Part shown: one piece after another, positions 15,065 through 22,832 of the stretch
How positions within the stretch are numbered: the first letter of the stretch is position 1
How the letters are laid out: each line of letters begins with the position of its first letter
Source of the DNA: M55B144 sp964550615
GTDB taxonomy: Bacteria > Bipolaricaulota > Bipolaricaulia > UBA7950 > UBA9294
Assembly (NCBI GenBank): GCA_964550615.1
Contig: CAZKAB010000020.1
Coordinates: forward strand, 1 to 34,910
DNA: 34,910 nt
Direction of reading: 5' to 3'
The notes under the pieces: model-generated
The model's database searches: none
Told to the model about the DNA's origin: nothing
What the model saw: the letters and a program-made list of their open reading frames with translations, nothing else
Made by a program: the position numbers and the translations under genes

Positions 15065-16135
15065 ATGGAAGAGCAAGACTACGTTCGTCTGTTCGATGAA
15101 TCGATCAGAAACCTCTTTCGGGATGCGCTTCGCATCAGCGCGAAGAGTCCGCGGATGGCCTTGTTTCTCTGCCGCACGCTTTTCCGGCAGCGGCGTGCGG
15201 CAGGGATAAGGCACGCATGGGAGAAGAAAGGGTTGCATGTGCCCGCATTCATGATCGCGAGCATCACCCATCGCTGCAATCTTCAATGCAACGGATGCTA
15301 CGCCCGCGCACATCGTCGCCAGGCGGAGGCCGAACTCAGCCCTGAACAGTTGCGCAGCGTCCTCGAACAGGCGAGTGAACTGGGCGTTTCCGTCGTACTC
15401 ATCGCCGGCGGCGAGCCGTTGACTCGGCCGGAAATACTTGATATCACGCGTGATCTGCCCCACGTCATCTTTCCCATGTTTACCAACGGTCTCCTACTCG
15501 ACGCGGCGACGGTCGCAAAACTCAAGCCGCAACGAAATGTCATACCGGTGATCAGCATCGAGGGACTGGAAGAAGAGACCGACACCCGCCGAGGAGATGG
15601 CGTGTACACGCGCCTGCATGGCACCATTTCTCGGCTGAGCCGGGCCGGCGTCTTCTTCGGCTCCTCGATCACGGTCACCCGTGACAACTTCGATCTCGTA
15701 ACCGGCGAGCGGTTCATCCGAGACCTGATGTCATCGGGATGCAGACTGTTCTTCTTCATAGACTACGTGCCGGTAGAAGAAGGGACTGAAGAGATGATCC
15801 TCACGGATCGCCAGCGGGAGCGGGAAACAGAGATTATTCTGTCTCTGAGGGAGAGATACCCCGCACTGTTCGTCGCATTCCCCGGAGGCGAAGAGGAATT
15901 TGGCGGATGCCTCGCGGCGGGGCGTGGCTTCGTTCACGTGAGCCCGGAGGGACGTCTCGAGCCCTGCCCGTTCTCCCCCTTCTCCGACGTGAGCTTGAAA
16001 GACACGCCACTAAGAGAGGCTCTTCAGTCCAAGCTTCTCAAGACTATCCGTGAGAACCAGCATCAACTGGATGAAGGCAATGGTGGATGCGCCCTATGGG
16101 AGAAGCGAGATTGGGTTGCGTCGCTGCTGCAATAA
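15065..16135 (+). CDS. Radical SAM protein with SPASM-like C-terminus
   Basis: A 356-residue enzyme that uses a [4Fe-4S] cluster and S-adenosylmethionine to start radical chemistry. The cluster motif is Cys71-x3-Cys75-x2-Cys78 in THRCNLQCNGCY, followed by AGGEPLTRPEI (114-124) for SAM binding and the TM-barrel pattern (FPMFTNG, PVISIEG). C-terminal cysteines Cys282, Cys301 and Cys342 could hold an auxiliary cluster, as in SPASM/twitch domains, though fewer than the full set of seven. ATG 15065 is chosen after AGAGGCAG; an upstream in-frame GTG has no such site. The substrate is unknown. Downstream lie a flavodoxin/ferredoxin fusion that could supply electrons, a small ORF and a membrane-anchored protein of unknown function. 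Confidence 0.9.
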   Translation: MEEQDYVRLFDESIRNLFRDALRISAKSPRMALFLCRTLFRQRRAAGIRHAWEKKGLHVPAFMIASITHRCNLQCNGCYARAHRRQAEAELSPEQLRSVLEQASELGVSVVLIAGGEPLTRPEILDITRDLPHVIFPMFTNGLLLDAATVAKLKPQRNVIPVISIEGLEEETDTRRGDGVYTRLHGTISRLSRAGVFFGSSITVTRDNFDLVTGERFIRDLMSSGCRLFFFIDYVPVEEGTEEMILTDRQRERETEIILSLRERYPALFVAFPGGEEEFGGCLAAGRGFVHVSPEGRLEPCPFSPFSDVSLKDTPLREALQSKLLKTIRENQHQLDEGNGGCALWEKRDWVASLLQ

Positions 16136-16362
16136 GGGGATCGTCGCGATAGAGAAGCCTCATCAAGCAAGAGATCGACGTAGATGAAGAAACGTTGGAG
16201 ATGTGCAGACACATGGATCGCCGCATGCGCAGCGATTAACATCAAGATGGCCCCGCTGATGACGCGTGGCGGAAATGCTAGGATCCGACCGCCACGTGAA
16301 GAAGCCATAGATAGGAACGCCGGGCCTGCGCCGTCGTGTTGACAACTACCATCAGGGGAGCA
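16136..16362 (+). other. 227-bp gene-free spacer with a hairpin
   Basis: Between the radical SAM gene and the flavodoxin/ferredoxin gene. It contains one 8-bp inverted repeat (16265-16272 with 16289-16296, 16-base loop) and no T tract. A TTGACA at 16339 is too close to the next start to serve as a normal -35 box. Minus-strand ORFs here lack ribosome sites. Nothing else is seen. Confidence 0.4.
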
Positions 16363-17187
16363 ATGACTATCGTGAAGATCGACACAGCAACTCTGCTATA
16401 TTGGTCGCCGACCGGCACAACCCGCAAGATTCTCCACGCCATAGCAGAGGGGATGGGAATCGCCACTCCGAAGGCCGTCAGTCTCACCCGTCCGCCCGAG
16501 AGAGCAAGAGAACTCGCTGCCGTTGATACGGACGTGCTGGTAATCGGAATGCCTGTATACGAAGAGAAAGTGCCTTCCCTTGTTCTCCCGTATCTGCGAC
16601 AACTGCGCGGCAATCGGCAGCCGGCGGTCGTCGTGGCAGTGTATGGAAACGTCGGCGTAGGAATAACCTTGCAGCAACTGTCTGGAGTAGCGGAGGCACA
16701 GGGCTTTCCGATCGTCGGAGGCGCATCATTCATTGGGGAGCATTCTTTCTCCCACGAAGCACTTCCAATCGCAGTCGGACGTCCCAATGCGCAAGATCTT
16801 GATATTGCGCGCGACTTTGGCGCCAGAATCAGGACCAAGCTGGCTTCCACGAAACATGGCGCATCCTTTCCACGCCTGACCTTCCCGGGAAGACTGCCGC
16901 TGAAGTCTCGGATCCTGCCGGAGAACAGCGCCCGCATGTTCACGGAGACTCCTGCAACCGATCCAGATACGTGCACCCGCTGCGGCGCATGTACAAGAGC
17001 TTGCCCTATGGGGGCAATCGATGCGTCAACGTTGGAGGTGGCCGAGCAGCTTTGTCTGAGATGCTTCGCGTGCGTCAGAACATGCCCGCAGAAGGCGCGC
17101 TCGATCAAGCTCAAGAAGGCATTTCTGGTACGCCGAACTCTGAGCAAAGCGATGCAACAGCAACAACAACCGCGCCTCTATCTGTAA
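16363..17187 (+). CDS. Flavodoxin / 2x[4Fe-4S] ferredoxin fusion (EFR1-like)
   Basis: A 274-residue electron carrier. The N-terminal flavodoxin-like domain has the FMN phosphate loop SPTGTTRK (15-22) and further loops at VIGMPVYEE and VAVYGN. The C-terminal domain binds two [4Fe-4S] clusters through Cys204/207/210/214 and Cys231/234/237/241, both standard CxxCxxCxxxCP knuckles. Such fusions are seen in anaerobes, often near radical SAM enzymes, and can pass single electrons from ferredoxin. ATG 16363 is chosen because AGGGGAG is directly upstream; the longer frame from 16336 lacks a site. The tail has five consecutive Gln. It is followed 21 bp later by a small ORF and then a membrane-anchored protein. 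Confidence 0.9.
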   Translation: MTIVKIDTATLLYWSPTGTTRKILHAIAEGMGIATPKAVSLTRPPERARELAAVDTDVLVIGMPVYEEKVPSLVLPYLRQLRGNRQPAVVVAVYGNVGVGITLQQLSGVAEAQGFPIVGGASFIGEHSFSHEALPIAVGRPNAQDLDIARDFGARIRTKLASTKHGASFPRLTFPGRLPLKSRILPENSARMFTETPATDPDTCTRCGACTRACPMGAIDASTLEVAEQLCLRCFACVRTCPQKARSIKLKKAFLVRRTLSKAMQQQQQPRLYL

Positions 17188-17208
17188 TCTCAGTCGAAGG
17201 AGATACAA

Positions 17209-17364
17209 GTGAACGAAGACGCTCCCGTGAAAGAAGCAGGCGATATCATCCGCTTCGAATTCCAATCAAGTGGGCACATCGAGCGTTATGAGCGCTCAGC
17301 TTGCATGAGTCTCGTCTCACGAGAGGGAGGGCACGTGCAGCCTGATGCAAGGAGCATAACTTGA
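17209..17364 (+). CDS. Small uncharacterised protein (51 residues) coupled to the next gene
   Basis: Not recognised. A GTG start at 17209 follows an ideal AAGGAG with 6 bases spacing. The product has 51 residues, starts MNEDAPVKEAGDIIRFEF, has one Cys (residue 32) and a Gly-His/Arg-rich end. Its TGA stop overlaps the TTG start of the following gene by 4 bp (TTGA), and its last codons carry that gene's ribosome site AAGGAGC. This architecture is hard to explain by chance. No hydrophobic segment and no known domain. Possible roles include a small regulatory subunit or a peptide substrate of the nearby radical SAM enzyme; both are speculative. Confidence 0.65.
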   Translation: MNEDAPVKEAGDIIRFEFQSSGHIERYERSACMSLVSREGGHVQPDARSIT

Positions 17365-18182
17365 GTACCGCAGTCTACATAGTAGTGGCAGCCGCGATCG
17401 GAATCGCCTCTATGTTTGGGATTGCATGGCTGGGCTTGCAGATCCCACCAAGGCCGTTCCCCGACATCCCGGAGCAGACTCCGGCCCTTGAGACTGTCGA
17501 ACTGCCGCCGAATCTGCCGACCCCGGCCATCAGGTACTACAAGACGATCGTCAAGGATCAAGTTCCGGTAATTGAGTCGGCAATCATCACCGGCCGCGGT
17601 AGCATCAGGGTGAAGGGCATAACCTTCCCCTCGCGGTTCAGATTCGCCTATCTCGCAGGTCGGGGATATCGGCACTACATTGAAGCGACTTTATTTGGTT
17701 TTCCAGTGATGACGGTAAATGAATACTATCTCGATGGGAAGGCTCGCATGGAACTCCCAGTAGGCACTATCGAGAATGAGCCAAAGATAGACATGGCCGC
17801 CAACCTTGGCCTGTGGGCGGAATCGATCTGGATGCCATCGATATTCATTACCGATCCACGTGTGCACTTCAGGGCCATCGACGATACCACCGTCCTCATA
17901 CTAGTCCCGTTCGGCGAGGATACGGACACCCTCATCGCCACATTCGATCATGTTACCGGCCTGATCTCGAAGTTGGAGGCGATGCGGTGGAGGGAGCCAA
18001 CGGATGAGACGAAGATTGCATGGCGCAATGAACCGTTGGAATGGATCGACTCCCACGGAATCATGATCCCGTCCCCCGCTGCCACGACGTGGATCGACGA
18101 AGGCACGCCCTGGGCCGCGTGGAGGATAGACAACGTTGCGTACAATGTGGATGTCTCCGAGATCCTGGATGCACGAAGATAG
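17361..18182 (+). CDS. Membrane-anchored protein of unknown function (DUF6544/DUF6920-like)
   Basis: A 273-residue protein with an N-terminal hydrophobic helix (about residues 4-27) as anchor or uncleaved signal, a proline-rich linker, and a soluble domain. The body pattern (RYYKTIV, GRGSIRVKG, ATLFGFPVMTVNEYYLDGKA, then ANLGLWAESIWMPSIFITDP, and a tail ending in WRIDNVAYNVDV) recalls the DUF6544/DUF6920 proteins, which have no known activity; this match is from memory and unchecked. The TTG start is supported by AAGGAGC six bases upstream and by the 4-bp overlap with the small ORF. Last gene of the plus-strand group; 101 bp separate it from the converging hydrogenase-like operon, with no clear terminator seen. 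Confidence 0.75.
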   Translation: MSTAVYIVVAAAIGIASMFGIAWLGLQIPPRPFPDIPEQTPALETVELPPNLPTPAIRYYKTIVKDQVPVIESAIITGRGSIRVKGITFPSRFRFAYLAGRGYRHYIEATLFGFPVMTVNEYYLDGKARMELPVGTIENEPKIDMAANLGLWAESIWMPSIFITDPRVHFRAIDDTTVLILVPFGEDTDTLIATFDHVTGLISKLEAMRWREPTDETKIAWRNEPLEWIDSHGIMIPSPAATTWIDEGTPWAAWRIDNVAYNVDVSEILDARR

Positions 18183-18283
18183 TCAAGCAGAACATCTCCA
18201 CCGAGGTAGCGCGCCCAGCAAGATCCATGATGCCGACTGAACGCCGGCACCAAGAGACACGTGATTCGTATGTATTGATCGCG

Positions 18284-20470
18284 CTAGCGAACGGTCGAGG
18301 CAAGCACGAGGAAAAGGATGAGGGTCACCAGCACGTACAGCGCGTAGCTGTTCACACGCCCGCCGTGCATGTAGGCAAGAAGTGATGAGATCCGCTCAAA
18401 GGCGCGCGCCAACGGCCGCACCACAACACGATCGACCGGATGAATTTCCATTCTCTCACGTGTAATTGACATCCGGAAGCGCCCGAACGCTGTTTCCAGG
18501 CGATCGCCGCCGATCGGACGCAGGATAGAACGAAACAGGACCCGCACCGGCTGGGCAAACCCAGTCGCGGTGTATGTCATCTCAGGTGTAAATGAACGCA
18601 CGCCGCCGTCCCAACGAGGGCGATAGTCGACGCGTCTACGTCGTTTGGCGAACAACCACGTTCCGCCAGTCGCCAACCCAAGCAAGAGCAGGAGCGTCAC
18701 AAACATGTACGGCGTCGACATGGCGAAAACGACAGGGTTGTCCGTTCCACCCCGATGGATCAGCGCCAAGCCGCGGCCGGGAAGAGCGCCGCGGCCAATG
18801 TCAGCGCCAAGATCGTGAAACTCGGAGGCAAAGCCGGAAGGCAATCCGCTGTCCTGCACGTCTGCAACAAAGAACGCGGGTACGAGTGCCTCGGTCGCAC
18901 TGGCGCCGACAACGGGAGCAACGACACGATCGACTGCGGGGATCACGTATGTTGGGAGCACGCCCAGCACCAACGATGCAAATGCGAGAAAGGCCATCGC
19001 TGCGAGCGTGGTCTTACCGATCTCGCGAACCCGTTTCACCGCATCGCTGCGCGGAATTCCAAGAAACCCCATGGAGAATGCACGCACAAAGCACGTCACG
19101 GCAAGTCCCGCGGTGAGCGCCAGTCCCGCCCCGGCCACCACGAACGCGATTCTAACGCCGACGGATGCCAACTCGACGCTCCGTAGCAGCGATTGCAGAG
19201 TCAGCCACTCGCTCGCGAACCCGTTAAACGGAGGCATAGCGGATATTGCGAGTGTGCCGACAAGGAAGAATAGCCCGGTCCACGGCATCCGCTTCAGCAG
19301 TCCGCCCAATCGATCGAGGCTGCGCGTGCCGGCACGTTCCTCTATCGCCGCGGACCCCATAAACAGTAGAGTCTTGAACACTGAATGATTGAGGAGATGG
19401 TAGAGGGCGGCAACCAACGCTATCGCTGCCGGAACGCGATGGCCGGTCGACATGAAGATGAACGCAGCGCCAAGCCCGACTGTGATGATGCCCGCGTTTT
19501 CGATCGAGCTGTGCGCGAGCACGGTCTTGAGATCGTCTTCGATCACGGCATACAGGATACCGACAAGGGCCGTGATTGTGCCGACCGCAAGGACGATCAG
19601 TCCGGCGGAGACTGCATGCACCGGGAGAATGTCGGCGTTCACGCGAACGATTCCGTACAAACCCATGTTGAGTGTCGCCCCCGCCATGAGTGGCGCGAAC
19701 GCGGCCGGAGCAGCAGCATAGGTACGCGTCATCCACGCATTCACCGGTACCAATCCCGCCTTCGCTCCGAATCCAAAGAATGAGAGCAAGAACACGCTCC
19801 ATGTCAGCCCCGCTGAAAGGCTGCCGGCCGATGACCGAAGAGATGCGAAGTCGAGCGCTCCACCGCCGGCAGAAAGCAGTAGCGAGATCGCAACGGCAAG
19901 TGTCCCGGCCTCGCCGATCGCAAGCATCAGGTAGCTCGGACGTTCCCCTCTCCTGCTAATCAACAGGTAGATCAACACCGACATCGATTCCCAACTGATC
20001 AAGAAAAGGAACGCATCGTTCGCCACGATTACAGTTGCAATCGATGCCAACAGAGCAAGATACAATCCGACGAATCTTCGAGGATCGGACATCCCGGTTT
20101 TAGATAACGAGCCGGCAGACTCCGCCTCGTCGCCGTTGCGGTCGGCATGTGCGGGGACGACACGGATGAAATTGGCGGCAAACACAGAGGCAGGCAGGGA
20201 GACAATTGACGTGACAACAAGGAAGAAGCCCGACAGCCGGTCGACGGCAACCGTCAGCGTCCCGATCGTAGATACGGTCCAAAGCGACGCGTGAAAGGTA
20301 CCATCTACGAGAAGCGCTCGGCCTCCGGCCGCAGCAAGCGCCAGTGACCCGAGCACTCCGACAGCAACCAGGACGCGTGGCGCCATGGCCCGCGATGAAA
20401 CAAGCGCAACGGCCGCCCCGGAGGCATAGAACGAGAGCCCAATCAGGAGGAGAATGCCCACGGCAGTCAA
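18284..20470 (-). CDS. Ehr/hydrogenase-4-type antiporter-like subunit, HyfB/HycC homologue
   Basis: A 728-residue polytopic membrane protein related to the Mrp/NuoL antiporter subunits. Key parts: the proton-channel region YLALLASIATVIVANDAFLFLISWESMSVL (typical Glu in TM5 context), FFGFGAKAGLVPVNAWM with the channel Lys in TM7, and a later LYHLLNHSVFKTLLFMG with the broken-helix Lys. Beyond the usual 14 helices it has a long extension with another membrane helix near 590-610 and one at the C-terminus, separated by a basic loop, as in HyfB. It should translocate H+ or Na+. The start overlaps the stop of the small-subunit gene by 4 bp (ATGA). It is the last gene of the operon. Confidence 0.92.
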   Translation of the reverse strand: MTAVGILLLIGLSFYASGAAVALVSSRAMAPRVLVAVGVLGSLALAAAGGRALLVDGTFHASLWTVSTIGTLTVAVDRLSGFFLVVTSIVSLPASVFAANFIRVVPAHADRNGDEAESAGSLSKTGMSDPRRFVGLYLALLASIATVIVANDAFLFLISWESMSVLIYLLISRRGERPSYLMLAIGEAGTLAVAISLLLSAGGGALDFASLRSSAGSLSAGLTWSVFLLSFFGFGAKAGLVPVNAWMTRTYAAAPAAFAPLMAGATLNMGLYGIVRVNADILPVHAVSAGLIVLAVGTITALVGILYAVIEDDLKTVLAHSSIENAGIITVGLGAAFIFMSTGHRVPAAIALVAALYHLLNHSVFKTLLFMGSAAIEERAGTRSLDRLGGLLKRMPWTGLFFLVGTLAISAMPPFNGFASEWLTLQSLLRSVELASVGVRIAFVVAGAGLALTAGLAVTCFVRAFSMGFLGIPRSDAVKRVREIGKTTLAAMAFLAFASLVLGVLPTYVIPAVDRVVAPVVGASATEALVPAFFVADVQDSGLPSGFASEFHDLGADIGRGALPGRGLALIHRGGTDNPVVFAMSTPYMFVTLLLLLGLATGGTWLFAKRRRRVDYRPRWDGGVRSFTPEMTYTATGFAQPVRVLFRSILRPIGGDRLETAFGRFRMSITRERMEIHPVDRVVVRPLARAFERISSLLAYMHGGRVNSYALYVLVTLILFLVLASTVR

Positions 20471-21222
20471 GTCGACATCCCTCCTCTTGCCGCCGGCACA
20501 TTGTCATCGCGACGCAGCATCGTTCGGCCCGAGAGAGTAAGAAGAGCATGTAATAGAGCAAGCGGAGGAGGAGGGCAGCCGGGAAGCTCGGCATCTACGG
20601 GAAGAACATTTGCGACACCATCACAGGTAGCAAAGGTTGGCGAAAAAATGCCGCCGGTCAGCGCGCACGTTCCCACTGCGATGACACGCTTCGGATCAGG
20701 CATGGCATCATAGGCCTTGATTAACGGCGTCTTCATGTGATCGGTGACCGGCCCAACGACGAGCAGCACGTCGGCCTGACGCGGAGTCGGCGTGATGAAG
20801 AATCCCAGCCGATGCATGTTATAGTAGGGATTGTTGAGGAGCTTGACCTCGTTCAGGCAAGCGCCGCAGCCGCCGGCGTCGACGACACGTATGTGGAGCG
20901 ACCGCCGGAACACGTTCTCCAATGCCGCTCCGTCACTGCGCGCAGACGCCCACTCATAGCCTGTGTCCCACTCCATATGTGCGCTACCAGCGCGTATGCA
21001 TCGGAAACAGTGGACACAACGGCTACGATCGATCGCCACACCAACGCCGGAACGCGTGATCGCGCCGGTTGGGCAAGCAGTTTCGAGGATTGCGCCGCTA
21101 TTGTCGTCGCATGCTCCGCCTTGCGGAAGGCCCGGGGACACGCCGGGCGCGGTCTCAGCTTGCGCCGGGTAATGCGTTGTCACGATCCCGGTCTTCAGTC
21201 CTTTCATTACCCACTTACTCAT
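20467..21222 (-). CDS. Ehr small subunit: ferredoxin-like domain fused to NuoB/HyfI-type domain
   Basis: A 251-residue fusion of what are normally two subunits (HyfH/HycF and HyfI/HycG). The N-terminal part holds one [4Fe-4S] site: Cys50 (ACPTGAI) with Cys69-x2-Cys72-x2-Cys75 (CVHCFRC); the fourth cysteine of the second knuckle and the first knuckle are lost, so only one cluster is expected. The C-terminal part carries all four ligands of the proximal N2-type cluster: Cys119 and Cys122 (GGCGACLNE), Cys186 (GTCALTGG) and Cys216 (PGCPP). ATG 21222 was chosen at MSKWVMKG; the upstream frame has no domain. It lies 25 bp behind the large-subunit gene and overlaps the next by 4 bp. Confidence 0.9.
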   Translation of the reverse strand: MSKWVMKGLKTGIVTTHYPAQAETAPGVSPGLPQGGACDDNSGAILETACPTGAITRSGVGVAIDRSRCVHCFRCIRAGSAHMEWDTGYEWASARSDGAALENVFRRSLHIRVVDAGGCGACLNEVKLLNNPYYNMHRLGFFITPTPRQADVLLVVGPVTDHMKTPLIKAYDAMPDPKRVIAVGTCALTGGIFSPTFATCDGVANVLPVDAELPGCPPPPLALLHALLTLSGRTMLRRDDNVPAARGGMST

Positions 21223-21247
21223 CAACTCACCCCTGCGCTGCAGTTCC

Positions 21248-22828
21248 CTAGCGATCGCTCTCGGATACCGAGAGGGCGAGCGTCGCCAGAATGATCGGCA
21301 AATCCTGGAACGCGAAGCCTTCCACTGCGAGATGAAATCCGTGCCAGTTGGCAAACGACGGCACAAGCAGCCGGTATCGCGCTATCCGCCTCTCTTCATC
21401 TATGCGCACCCAGTGATGCGTCATCCCTCGCGGAGCTTCGACCCCGGCGACCGCCACGCCCGGTCTTGGTTCGAATTGCACGTGAACCGGGCCGCTCGGA
21501 ATCCGGTCCAGTACTTGTCTCATGATGCCTAACGCTTGCCAAGCCTCGGCAAATAGAACCCGAAGCCGCGCGTAGCCGTCTCCTTCACTCTCACACGGAA
21601 CGTCGAATTCCAGCTCGCTGTAAATCGAATACGGCCGCAGCTTTCGCAGGTCCTTGCAGTAGCCGGATGCACGAGCCATCGGTCCGACCAGGCCATAGGC
21701 GCGCGCCTGCGTCTCCGTGATCACGCCCACTCCTTCCAGCCGGTCGAGGAAGCTGCTGGCTAGCCTCAACATGTTTTTTATCCCGTCCAGGCGAAGTACG
21801 ATTTCGGTCGCACGGCCGAGCGCCTCACGCAGGTTTGAATCAGTAATGTCGCGGCTGAGTCCACCGGGAACGACCATGCCGAATAGATACCGATGACCGG
21901 TGAGGGATCCCGTCAGACGCAGAGCCTCTTCTTCAAGAATCGCAGTTTGATTTGCGGCGACGGAGAGCCCGGTTGATCTGCAGATTCCCTCGATGACCGA
22001 CACGTGGTGGCGCAGCCGCTCCAGCTCCGCTATGAAGACACGGAGAGCAAGGGCGCGCGCCGGGACAATCACCCCGCTCAATTGTTCTATCGCTTGCGAA
22101 TACGCGAGCCCGTGCGCAAAGGCGGTCGTGGCCGCGAACCGCTCGGCAAGAAGGAGCGCGCTATCGATCGTAACACCTTCAGCCAGCTTCTCGACCGCGC
22201 GGTACTTGTAGAAAAGGCGAGGAAAAGCGCGAATGATCTCTTCGCCGATCGTCTCCAACTGCAAATGCGCCGCCTCCGCCTCGCCGGCATAAATCGGACC
22301 TATTGGCATGACGAAGGCTCCCGGTGCCTGCACTACCGTGCGCGGTCGCCAGTCTCGGCGTGGAGATCGCTGCGCATGCGCACGGTCCGGGTCAAACCCG
22401 CGTCGCATCGGCTCAACACTTTCTTGCCATGCGTCGTCATGAAGGATGAAATCTCCCAGGCGAGGATGTCCGGCAAAAACAAGCCCAAAGAGGTCCTCTG
22501 CTTCGCGTTCGTGCCAATCCGCGGCATGGATTAAGTCGCTGACGCTCGGAAACGACCGCTCGGAAAGGCCAGCTCCGGCAGTCACCTGAATGTGTCCGAG
22601 CGAGCCCTCGCCCACGAAGAGATAGCGCAATCTCCATTCGCTTTCACCCTCCTCAACGGTCAATCCGAGGAAGTGACAGCCGATCTCGTTCGCCAGCCAG
22701 TCGCAGATCTCGGGGACTCCTTCCTTTTCACAACCAACTTCGACCATGTCGTTACCGTCGTCGATAGAGGCCGGCATCTCTTCAGGCCAACGCTTTCGCG
22801 CCAGTTCGACAAGCTTGTCTATCGACAT
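21248..22828 (-). CDS. Ehr large subunit: NuoC-NuoD (HycE/HyfG) homologue without Ni-Fe ligands
   Basis: A 526-residue fusion. The N-terminal third is NuoC-like (DWHEREAEDLFGLVFAGHPRLGD, 104-126). The rest is the NuoD/HycE fold. In HycE the Ni-Fe site is held by RVCGICGFAH and DPCYSCTDR. Here the aligned sites read RFAATTAFAH (230-239) and LALSVSESDR (517-526): the four cysteines are Ala232, Thr235, Ser520 and Glu523. The surroundings align without gaps, so these are true replacements and not truncation. The end ESDR resembles the GEVDR end of NuoD. It therefore cannot bind Ni-Fe in the known way and is not a hydrogenase. ATG 22828 (MSIDKLV) is 4 bp after the HyfF-like gene. Confidence 0.93.
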   Translation of the reverse strand: MSIDKLVELARKRWPEEMPASIDDGNDMVEVGCEKEGVPEICDWLANEIGCHFLGLTVEEGESEWRLRYLFVGEGSLGHIQVTAGAGLSERSFPSVSDLIHAADWHEREAEDLFGLVFAGHPRLGDFILHDDAWQESVEPMRRGFDPDRAHAQRSPRRDWRPRTVVQAPGAFVMPIGPIYAGEAEAAHLQLETIGEEIIRAFPRLFYKYRAVEKLAEGVTIDSALLLAERFAATTAFAHGLAYSQAIEQLSGVIVPARALALRVFIAELERLRHHVSVIEGICRSTGLSVAANQTAILEEEALRLTGSLTGHRYLFGMVVPGGLSRDITDSNLREALGRATEIVLRLDGIKNMLRLASSFLDRLEGVGVITETQARAYGLVGPMARASGYCKDLRKLRPYSIYSELEFDVPCESEGDGYARLRVLFAEAWQALGIMRQVLDRIPSGPVHVQFEPRPGVAVAGVEAPRGMTHHWVRIDEERRIARYRLLVPSFANWHGFHLAVEGFAFQDLPIILATLALSVSESDR

Positions 22829-22832
22829 CGAA

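Noticed and set aside
16063..16308. Minus-strand ORF of 81 codons in the spacer after the radical SAM gene
   Set aside because: No ribosome site, overlaps the 3' end of the radical SAM gene, and its second half is of low complexity without a family pattern.
16339..16344. Perfect TTGACA before the flavodoxin/ferredoxin gene
   Set aside because: A -10 box at the normal distance would fall on the start codon itself, and none is seen.
21248..22828. Annotating this as a [NiFe] hydrogenase large subunit
   Set aside because: All four Ni-Fe cysteine positions are replaced although the surrounding alignment is intact.
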